A stretch of DNA of 29,123 bases from Chloroflexota bacterium (GTDB lineage: Bacteria; Chloroflexota; Anaerolineae; B4-G1): positions 1-29,123 of the forward strand of contig JAAEPW010000799.1 of the NCBI GenBank assembly GCA_024232355.1, in the 5' to 3' direction. Numbering within the stretch: the stretch's first letter is position 1; each line of letters starts with the position of its first letter. Shown here piece after piece: positions 23,578 through 29,123 of this stretch. The translations under genes and the position numbers were made by a program. The notes beneath the pieces are model-generated. The model was not told where the DNA came from. It saw only the letters and a list, made by a program, of their open reading frames with translations, and searched no databases.

Positions 23578-23721
23578 CCGTTTATTTATTGGTTTACGGT
23601 CACCTGTATCGCACGCGAATGGAACACGCCTGTACCGAGCAGTAACAATAGGGTTTGACAAGGTAGCTCTGTTTCCCCTCCGAGCGAAATCCGGGTATAC
23701 TAAAAGTGGTCAACTAGGATA

Positions 23722-23873
23722 TAGGGCGATTGCATTTATATTTCAGTGGTTCGAGTCCAACACGTAGCATAGCCCCTCATGGGCGTAAACCGGGCACAAG
23801 GCCCTATGCTACTAATGAAATTACCGAGTTTTGTGCATGAAACAAGGTTCCACATTATAAATGCAATTGCCCT
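23722..23873. mobile_element. MITE-like element 2 with target duplication
   Basis: The terminal inverted repeats AGGGCGATTGCATTTATA (left, 23723) and the complement of AGGGCAATTGCATTTATA (right, ending 23873) match those of the element at 3469-3675. The duplication AACTAGGATA (23712-23721 and 23874-23883) flanks it exactly. The interior differs from element 1 and holds a long imperfect stem starting GTAGCATAG (23764) and ending CTATGCTAC (23804-23812). There is no transposase gene. Confidence 0.85.
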
Positions 23874-23892
23874 AACTAGGATACAAGTCCTA

Positions 23893-23921
23893 TTGACACC
23901 CTTTAGGCAAAACGCTAAAAT
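23893..23921 (+). promoter_or_regulatory. Promoter of the AGPS-like gene
   Basis: TTGACA (23893-23898), a 17-base spacer and TAAAAT (23916-23921) form a near-consensus promoter. The right target duplication of MITE 2 ends 9 bases upstream of the -35. Confidence 0.8.
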
Positions 23922-23957
23922 AGTACATGGAAAGGATAGGGGCCGAGGGCATATACT

Positions 23958-25640
23958 ATGGATATTCCAAACCTGCGATGGTGGGGATGGGGCACACTGG
24001 ATCATAGCTTTTCGCTGGAGGATCGCCCGGCCTTTTGGCCCATGCTCCAGGAATGGCTCGAATTATCCGACGAGGCAATCAATCACAAGACCCCACCAGT
24101 TTCCATAGACGAGGTCTCTTTGCGTCCCCCACGTTTGGATGACCCAATGCTTTCCTCTCTACGCAGACTGTTGGGAGAAGACGCGGTACGTATCGATAAA
24201 CGCACCCGTGTCGAACATGCCTATGGCAAGTCTTACTGCGACCTGATCCGCATTCGTGCAGGACACATCCCCCACCCTCCCGACGTCGTCGTCTATCCCA
24301 CCGACCAGAGCCAGGTTGTCTCTTTGATAGCGTGGGCTGCCGATCGTGACGTTGCCGTTGTGCCCTTTGGCGGGGGGAGTTCTGTTCTGGGTGGCGTCGA
24401 GCCAGACCCAGGAAATCGTTTCACAATCACCCTCGATATGACCCGGCTAGATCGGGTGCTTTCCGTCGATCCGGTCTCGCGCACAGCCCGCATTCAGGCC
24501 GGCGCGACTGGTCCTGAGGTAGAGACTCAACTAAACGAACGCGGATTTACGTTGGGTCACTTTCCTCAATCCTTTGAATTCTCCACTCTTGGTGGTTGGA
24601 TCGCCACGCGCTCGGCCGGTCAAAACTCGATCGGATATGGCAAGATTGAGGATATGACCCAGGCCATACGGGTTGTTACGCCCACCGGTATCATCGAAAC
24701 AAAGGATACGCCCGCTGCCGCTACTGGCCCCAGCCTGTTAGGAATGCTCGTTGGTTCTGAGGGTGCATACGGCGTGATTACCGAGGCCACGATGCGCATC
24801 CGTCCTTTACCACAGGTACAGGATTACCGGGGCATTCTCTTCCGCGATCTGGAGAACGGCATCGCCACTTTCCGTGACTTGATGCAAAGCCCGGCACTCT
24901 GCCCGGCCATCATCCGTCTATCTGATGCGCCCGAGACCGCCGCTCGGGCCGTGATGGGACACGAGCATCACGGCCTACGCCGCCTGGCCGACAACCTGAC
25001 CGATCGATATCTCAAAGTGCAGGGATACGACCTGAATGGCAGTACTACCCTCATGCTGTTGGGCTTTGATGGTGAGGAGGAATGGGTTGCCAAGCAATGG
25101 GGGACGGCGCTGGAAATTTGTGATAATCATCAAGGTCGCGCGGTAGGACGCTCAGTGGGACGGGCATGGATGCGAGACCGGTATGCTTATCCTTATCTGC
25201 GTGACACCCTTCTCGATCATTCTGTGCTGGTGGATACACTGGAAACAGCTACAACCTGGACAAACTTGATGAACCTTTATCAGGCAATGTGCGCCGCAAT
25301 GAAGGCCACTATCACATCTACCGGCGGTGGCCCAGGCTATATACTGACCCACATCTCTCACGCCTACGAGCATGGCGCTTCGCTCTACTCGACCTTTCTG
25401 GGGCGACAGATTGGTGACCCACTGATGAGACAAGCTCAATGGCAAGAGATCAAGCAGGCCACCACCGAGGCGATTCTGGCCGCTGGCGGCACGTTGACTC
25501 ACCACCACGGCATAGGTCGTGATCATATTCCCTGGCTTGAACAAGAAATTGGCCCGCTGGGGATAAAGGCGATCCGGTCACTGAAACAGACCTTTGACCC
25601 CTCCAATATCTTGAATTCTGGCATCCTGCTGCAATCGTAA
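23958..25640 (+). CDS. FAD-dependent alkyldihydroxyacetonephosphate synthase-like enzyme
   Basis: This 560-residue protein follows the AGPS/FAD-linked oxidase layout: N-terminal 'LRWWGWG' (6-12), PCMH-type FAD domain with 'VPFGGGSSVLGGVEPD' (about 133-148), 'SAGQNSIGYGKIEDM' (about 217-233), and a C-terminal 'THHHGIG' (about 514-520) that matches the His cluster of AGPS. Known AGPS replaces the acyl chain of acyl-dihydroxyacetone phosphate with a fatty alcohol, the step that makes the ether bond of ether lipids. Length and motifs fit AGPS better than glycolate or lactate dehydrogenase subunits, but bacterial homologues are not all tested. Cytosolic or peripheral membrane. Single-gene unit with its own promoter; the ribosome binding site is weak (GAGGG near 23946). 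Confidence 0.85.
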   Translation: MDIPNLRWWGWGTLDHSFSLEDRPAFWPMLQEWLELSDEAINHKTPPVSIDEVSLRPPRLDDPMLSSLRRLLGEDAVRIDKRTRVEHAYGKSYCDLIRIRAGHIPHPPDVVVYPTDQSQVVSLIAWAADRDVAVVPFGGGSSVLGGVEPDPGNRFTITLDMTRLDRVLSVDPVSRTARIQAGATGPEVETQLNERGFTLGHFPQSFEFSTLGGWIATRSAGQNSIGYGKIEDMTQAIRVVTPTGIIETKDTPAAATGPSLLGMLVGSEGAYGVITEATMRIRPLPQVQDYRGILFRDLENGIATFRDLMQSPALCPAIIRLSDAPETAARAVMGHEHHGLRRLADNLTDRYLKVQGYDLNGSTTLMLLGFDGEEEWVAKQWGTALEICDNHQGRAVGRSVGRAWMRDRYAYPYLRDTLLDHSVLVDTLETATTWTNLMNLYQAMCAAMKATITSTGGGPGYILTHISHAYEHGASLYSTFLGRQIGDPLMRQAQWQEIKQATTEAILAAGGTLTHHHGIGRDHIPWLEQEIGPLGIKAIRSLKQTFDPSNILNSGILLQS

Positions 25641-25801
25641 GGAAAAGATGTCCGGAATGCCCATAATTGGTCTACCCATTAGAGGTACGACGACACGAGA
25701 TATTGGTTGCGGGACAGGGTCTGATCGTCACTACTCAAACTCGCAAAACACTTTTCTCCAAACCCCATTTTGCCAAGACTTGGCATCTGCGGCAGTCCGA
25801 G

Positions 25802-25807
25802 TATAAT
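25802..25807 (+). promoter_or_regulatory. Promoter -10 of the MBL/TPR/barrel operon
   Basis: TTGGCA (25780-25785), a 16-base spacer and TATAAT (25802-25807) precede the ATG at 25839. The rest of 25641-25801 shows no gene. Confidence 0.65.
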
Positions 25808-25838
25808 TGCCCCATATCATTGTAGAAAGGCATTGTAT

Positions 25839-26492
25839 ATGGAAATCACCTGGTACGGACAAACATGCTTCCGACTGAGCGAGCGGGGACTGGCAACCGT
25901 TGTGACAGACCCGCATCCTCCTGAAATTGGCCTCGCGTTTCCTCGGCCTCGTGCACATATTGTCACCACAAGCTATGATAACGACCAGTGCCGCTATACG
26001 TCTGGCGTGCGGGGACCGTTCAAGCTTTTGGATGGCCCCGGCGAGTACGAAATCGGCGACGTATTTGTTACGGGCATCACCACCTTTGCCGACAGCAAGC
26101 GTGGTGCATCACGTGGCCTAAACACCGTATTCACCTTTAACTTTGGCGGCCTAAACGTTTGCCATCTGGGGACTCTGGGGCATGTGCCCACTCAATCTCA
26201 GGTAGAGAATGTGGGTACGGTACACGTTCTGCTGGTGCCTGTGGGGGGGAGCGGCAGCCTGACTCCTGCCCGGGCCTCGGAGGTTATCAGCCTCTTTGAG
26301 CCAAACATTGTCATCCCTATGCGTTACAAGGTCCCAGGACTAGAGGTCAAGCTTGGCACTTTGAGTCGTTTTCTGAAAGAGATGGGGTTGGAAAAAGTAG
26401 AGAGCCAGGACGCGCTCAAAATCAGCCGGACGAACTTGTCTGAAGGAACCCAAGTCATTGTTCTAAAACCTAAACAACGAAACGGAGGATAA
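25839..26492 (+). CDS. Metallo-beta-lactamase-fold protein with degenerate metal site
   Basis: This 217-residue protein of the UlaG-like MBL-fold group starts with 'MEITWYGQTCFRL' and 'TVVTDPHPPEIGL' (20-32). Where active members have an HxHxDH loop, it reads S45-Y-D-N-D-Q-C51, and the next block 'CHLGTLGH' (108-115) has Thr for the usual Asp. Most zinc ligands are therefore missing and hydrolysis is doubtful; a structural or binding role is possible. The ATG at 25839 is chosen because AGAAAGG precedes it and the upstream in-frame extension runs through the promoter. It is the first of three genes spaced 1 and 10 bases apart. Confidence 0.82.
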   Translation: MEITWYGQTCFRLSERGLATVVTDPHPPEIGLAFPRPRAHIVTTSYDNDQCRYTSGVRGPFKLLDGPGEYEIGDVFVTGITTFADSKRGASRGLNTVFTFNFGGLNVCHLGTLGHVPTQSQVENVGTVHVLLVPVGGSGSLTPARASEVISLFEPNIVIPMRYKVPGLEVKLGTLSRFLKEMGLEKVESQDALKISRTNLSEGTQVIVLKPKQRNGG

Positions 26493-26493
26493 A

Positions 26494-27294
26494 ATGCAAA
26501 AATCTCACATAATTGGTGTTGTACTACTCGTCGTCGCACTCTTTGCGTTGCTCTTGATCGCTCGCCAGACCGACGATCCCCAAGGCGAAACCGCAGAATT
26601 GGATGAATCGTTAGAGACGGCAAGCGCCAGTCTGGATGCAGGTGACTATAATACAGCCATCACTGATCTTGAGGCCGCAGTCGAGGCAAATACAGAGGAC
26701 AGTCAGGCACATTTCCTGTTGGGGCAGGCTTATAACAAGTCGGGGGATCTGTTGAAAGCGGCGGACGAGTTCCGTGTAGTGATAGACCTTGATCCCGACA
26801 ATGCCGCTGCGCATCATAACCTGGGAGTGACCTATCTCCAATTGCAGGACCTGAGATCGGCCGTCGTCGAGTTTGAGGCTGCCATCGAGTTGGACCCGGA
26901 TGATCCGGACAGTCGCTACCAACTGGGTGCCGCCTATCTGTATCTTGCATTGTCAGAAACTGATGCTGCAAGCGCTCAACAACTTTTGATGCAGGCGCAG
27001 ACCGAGTTCGAGGCTGCACTAGAATTAAAGGACGATATGCCCGAAGCCCTGATTGGCCTGGGAAATATCTACAACCAACAGGGAAATTATGCGGATGCCG
27101 TCCAAGTGCTGCAACGGGCTGTTGAACAAGCACCGAATTTACCGGAAGCTCATTATGCGTTGGGAGAGGCTTTTGCCAGGAGCGGTGATGTGGTGAATGC
27201 CTGTGAGACGTATGGTCAGTTTCTGGAACTGAATCCTTTGCCTGTTTGGCAGACTCAGGTTGAGCAAGTGATGACTACCTTGCAATGTCCGTGA
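26494..27294 (+). CDS. Membrane-anchored TPR protein
   Basis: This 266-residue protein has an N-terminal membrane helix (about 5-22, 'IIGVVLLVVALFALLLI') and at least five TPR units, for example 'AHFLLGQAYNKSGDLLKAADEFRVVIDLDPDN' split over 71-102, and later 'EALIGLGNIYNQQGNYADAVQVLQRAV'. The TPR part would lie outside the cytosolic membrane face and act as a protein-binding scaffold. CGGAGG precedes the start, and it begins one base after the MBL-fold stop, so the two are cotranslated. Partner unknown. Confidence 0.88.
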   Translation: MQKSHIIGVVLLVVALFALLLIARQTDDPQGETAELDESLETASASLDAGDYNTAITDLEAAVEANTEDSQAHFLLGQAYNKSGDLLKAADEFRVVIDLDPDNAAAHHNLGVTYLQLQDLRSAVVEFEAAIELDPDDPDSRYQLGAAYLYLALSETDAASAQQLLMQAQTEFEAALELKDDMPEALIGLGNIYNQQGNYADAVQVLQRAVEQAPNLPEAHYALGEAFARSGDVVNACETYGQFLELNPLPVWQTQVEQVMTTLQCP

Positions 27295-27304
27295 GATATA
27301 CAAG

Positions 27305-27604
27305 ATGTTCAAACTTTTGATGTCGTGGAATATTCGCCCGGGCCGTGAAGACGAGTACTTTGAGTTTGTTGTACGCGAGTTTGGGCCGGGGTTGATCAAA
27401 ATGGGCGTGCGCCCCACTGATGCGTGGTACACTCAATACGGCAACGGCCCACAAATTCTCCAGGGCGGCATTATGGAAGAACTGGAAAAGCTACAGCGCG
27501 CGCTTGCCTCGAATGAATGGCTCGAGATGAAAAAAAAGTTACTGGTCTATGTAACCGACTATAATCAAAAAATCATTCGCGCCAGTGGAGCGTTTCAATT
27601 ATAG
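27305..27604 (+). CDS. Dimeric alpha-beta barrel protein (NIPSNAP/ABM-like)
   Basis: This 99-residue protein 'MFKLLMSWNIRPGREDEYFEFV...' has the strand-helix pattern of ferredoxin-like dimeric barrels such as antibiotic biosynthesis monooxygenase or NIPSNAP proteins. It begins 10 bases after the TPR stop and is probably the last gene of the operon. There is no strong ribosome binding site. The fold assignment is moderate; no function can be given. Confidence 0.7.
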   Translation: MFKLLMSWNIRPGREDEYFEFVVREFGPGLIKMGVRPTDAWYTQYGNGPQILQGGIMEELEKLQRALASNEWLEMKKKLLVYVTDYNQKIIRASGAFQL

Positions 27605-27645
27605 CAGGTTGGGGGAGAAAGAGTGCTGTGTGTCCCACAAAAAAT

Positions 27646-27674
27646 ACGGGCGTGGTCATTGTTGCCACGCCCGT
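27646..27674. terminator. Bidirectional terminator between convergent genes
   Basis: ACGGGCGTGG (27646-27655) and CCACGCCCGT (27665-27674) make a perfect 10-base stem with a 9-base loop. The minus-strand exit is ATTTTTTG and the plus-strand exit TAGTTTG, so it serves both the barrel-protein operon and the FmdB gene. Confidence 0.88.
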
Positions 27675-27694
27675 TAGTTTGTGTACGTTGTCGG

Positions 27695-28003
27695 CTATTC
27701 GCTCTTTGTGCTGGTATCGGAACTGTTCTTGCTGGTATCGGTGGTGCTAGTAGTAGACGTAGTAGATGTACTCTTTTCCGAATTCTTTGGCTTTTTAGTG
27801 TTCCCAGGGATTGCAGTAGATGATTTGGCCCGATTATCGGTCACATAAAACCCCGAGCCTTTGAAAATAATACCGACGGGTTGGATCAATCGGCGTACAT
27901 CCCCCCCGCACTCGGGACAAATCTTTACTGGATCATCGCTGATGGGCTGCCGACGTTCAAATCGCACACCACAATCTTGACATTGATACTCGTACAACGG
28001 CAT
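27695..28003 (-). CDS. FmdB-family zinc-ribbon protein with Ser/Thr-rich tail
   Basis: This 102-residue protein starts with the FmdB hallmark 'MPLYEYQCQDCGVRFERRQP' and has CxxC at 8-11 and 29-32 ('CPEC'). The family (Pfam CxxC_CXXC_SSSS type) is often annotated as a transcriptional regulator on thin evidence. 'GIIFKGSGFYVTD' (49-61) is the usual second block. Residues from about 63 are low-complexity Ser, Thr, Lys and Asn, partly from a short TAG-rich repeat in the DNA (27745-27770). GGGAGG precedes the ATG. Confidence 0.88.
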   Translation of the reverse strand: MPLYEYQCQDCGVRFERRQPISDDPVKICPECGGDVRRLIQPVGIIFKGSGFYVTDNRAKSSTAIPGNTKKPKNSEKSTSTTSTTSTTDTSKNSSDTSTKSE

Positions 28004-28026
28004 ACAAAAACAACCTCCCAGAGCGC

Positions 28027-28055
28027 ATTATACCGCGAACCGACGGCTTGTGCAA
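28027..28055 (-). promoter_or_regulatory. Promoter of the FmdB-family gene
   Basis: On the minus strand, TTGCAC (28055-28050), a 17-base spacer and TATAAT (28032-28027) form a good promoter 23 bases before the ATG. It overlaps the upstream GTG of the divergent PIG-L frame, which supports the later ATG for that gene. Confidence 0.75.
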
Positions 28056-28076
28056 GCAACTGATGGCAAAACTAGT

Positions 28077-28892
28077 ATGAAATACATTCACATCTATCTC
28101 TCCCCTCATCTGGATGACGCGATTCTTTCTTGTGGCGGACGCATCTGGCAGCAAATAGAGGCAGAAGAGCGCGTGTTGGTAGTGACAGTATTTGCCGATG
28201 CTCCTGCTCCAGATACGCCGCTCTCACCATTTGCCCAAGAACTGCATACCCGCTGGGGACATTTGGCCGATGCGGTTCTCAAGCGACGAGAAGAGGACGA
28301 GGCCGCGTTGACCCTTCTTGGTGCGGAAGCCGTTCACTGGCCCTACGTCGATTGTATTTACCGGCAGACACCCGACGATCATTTCCCCTACGCCAGCGAA
28401 CAGTCGCTGTGGGGGTTGGTGCATCCTGCGGAAAGCGGATTGGTCGCAGAACTGGCAGATCGCGTAGCTGCGTATTTGTCCAGTTGGAATGACGCGGATG
28501 CCCTGACGCCAGTTCTCCATGTCCCCCTGGCGATTGGCCATCACGTGGATCACCAGATCGTGCGTCGTGTAGCATTCGATGCTCTAGAGTTGATGTCTCG
28601 CAAGTATGAGGTCATTTATTATGAAGACTATCCTTATGCTCAAGAGCCAAAAGCGGTACAGACGGCGTTGGCATCAAAAGTAGAGCCTCACGAAATAGAG
28701 TGGCAGCCAGAATTCACCTTTCTCACCGAGAAAGCACTGGATGCCAAGGTAGCGGCCATTGCCCACTACCACTCACAGCTCGGCACTTTTTGGGCAAGTC
28801 TGACAGAGATGGCGGCGGCGATACGGGCGTTCGCAGAACAGGTGGGAAGCGGAAAATTCGCAGAGCGGTATTGGATATCTACGTTGCGTTAG
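28077..28892 (+). CDS. PIG-L/LmbE-family deacetylase
   Basis: This 271-residue protein has the PIG-L zinc motif 'SPHLDDAILSCGG' (9-21, H11-x-D13-D14) and a later 'GHHVDHQIV' block carrying the third ligand His. Members remove acetyl groups from GlcNAc-linked substrates such as N-acetylglucosaminyl-PI, mycothiol or bacillithiol precursors. The exact substrate cannot be told here. Cytosolic. The ATG at 28077 is preferred over a GTG at 28050, which overlaps the FmdB promoter; neither has a good ribosome binding site. The C-terminus ends 'KFAERYWISTLR'. Confidence 0.88.
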   Translation: MKYIHIYLSPHLDDAILSCGGRIWQQIEAEERVLVVTVFADAPAPDTPLSPFAQELHTRWGHLADAVLKRREEDEAALTLLGAEAVHWPYVDCIYRQTPDDHFPYASEQSLWGLVHPAESGLVAELADRVAAYLSSWNDADALTPVLHVPLAIGHHVDHQIVRRVAFDALELMSRKYEVIYYEDYPYAQEPKAVQTALASKVEPHEIEWQPEFTFLTEKALDAKVAAIAHYHSQLGTFWASLTEMAAAIRAFAEQVGSGKFAERYWISTLR

Positions 28893-28985
28893 GGAATTCC
28901 AGAGAAATAAATCTCCCAAACAGATTTTGTGATACAGTCAACAACACCTTGAAAAGACAGATTATGGCGGAATTCCTTGAGCGGT
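28893..28985. other. Short non-coding stretch with a possible PIG-L remnant
   Basis: No full gene. The 20 bases at 28971-28990 match 28855-28874, the end of the PIG-L gene, at 16 positions and would encode 'EFLERYW', like 'KFAERYW'. This could be the tail of a decayed second copy or chance. Confidence 0.3.
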
Positions 28986-29123
28986 ACTGGTTCAGTTGAA
29001 TGGGATTACGATGTAGACGAGGTTTCCATACCTCGTAGAGCCTTACGCGCTATGGAAAGCGCGGCTACAAGCTCAATTTCGAGCCACAACAGACTATTCT
29101 CTAAAAATCCCACCCAACTGAAC
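28986..29123. repeat. Palindromic MITE-like element, right copy
   Basis: Inverted relative to the copy at 1-136 in its flanks: ACTGGTTCAGTTGAATGGGA at the left here equals the complement of the right end there, and the end AATCCCACCCAACTG equals the complement of the left end there. The 58-base core (29012-29069) is however in the same direction as the core at 53-110, with 55 of 58 identical bases. Its position at the very end of the window may mean the contig broke at a repeat. Confidence 0.75.

Noticed and set aside
25770..25838. Upstream start of the MBL-fold gene
   Set aside because: The extension runs across a clear promoter, and the family's N-terminus begins at 25839.
1..29123. A 29-kb composite transposon bounded by the end repeats
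   Set aside because: The content is housekeeping genes with no transposase or cargo pattern; a contig ending at multi-copy repeats is the simpler explanation.
1..29123. tRNA, rRNA, CRISPR, riboswitch or prophage features
   Set aside because: No cloverleaf with T-loop sequence, spaced direct repeats, known riboswitch core or phage gene was seen by eye; a covariance-model search was not possible.

Overview
The window looks like bacterial chromosome from a free-living, probably Chloroflexota (Anaerolineae-like) lineage. This is inference. It rests on moderately high GC, an exported multidomain M4 peptidase carrying an internal 'YLPIIMKR'-type motif of the kind often seen in exported proteins of that phylum, several promoters with little or no leader, and many short palindromic intergenic repeats. 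No rRNA, tRNA, CRISPR array, phage gene or transposase gene was found.

Layout. 1-240: palindromic repeat and leader. 241-1467 (+): YcaQ/AlkZ-like DNA glycosylase. 1537-3394 (-): the most unusual locus, a SAM-dependent methyltransferase fused to an HgcA-type corrinoid/membrane protein, followed one base later by a short HgcB-like ferredoxin. 3395-3737: divergent promoters separated by a MITE-like insertion. 3738-4400 (+): NarL/LuxR-type regulator with a non-canonical receiver. 4576-6077 (+): two adjacent trypsin-like (HtrA-type) proteases without signal peptides. 6083-8032 (-): ABC exporter half-transporter. 8168-10570 (-): exported VIT/vWA surface protein. 10818-12108 (+): small zinc-ribbon protein and MDR oxidoreductase. 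12266-16129 (+): radA and an FtsK/SpoIIIE translocase. 16169-17518 (-): small acidic protein and GT2 glycosyltransferase. 17685-23498 (+): a 1937-residue secreted M4 metallopeptidase. 23958-25640 (+): AGPS-like FAD enzyme. 25839-27604 (+): three-gene run of MBL-fold protein, TPR lipoprotein-like/membrane protein and dimeric-barrel protein. 27695-28003 (-): FmdB zinc ribbon. 28077-28892 (+): PIG-L deacetylase. 28893-29123: repeat.

The strongest candidate for an undescribed system is the methyltransferase-HgcA fusion with its ferredoxin. The HgcA part keeps the cap-helix Cys motif (NVWCAAG), the flanking family blocks and five C-terminal membrane helices, but Gly replaces the usual Lys. The ferredoxin lacks the C-terminal Cys pair of HgcB and has Asp in place of one cluster Cys. 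I infer a membrane corrinoid methyl-transfer module in which SAM could be the methyl source. Mercury may or may not be the substrate.

The intergenic DNA carries at least three families of small palindromic elements. Two MITE-like copies share a 16-base terminal repeat and each has a 10-12 base target duplication; one splits the divergent promoter region of the hgcA-like gene and the regulator. The window is bounded by two inverted copies of a second element whose palindromic cores are flipped relative to their flanks.
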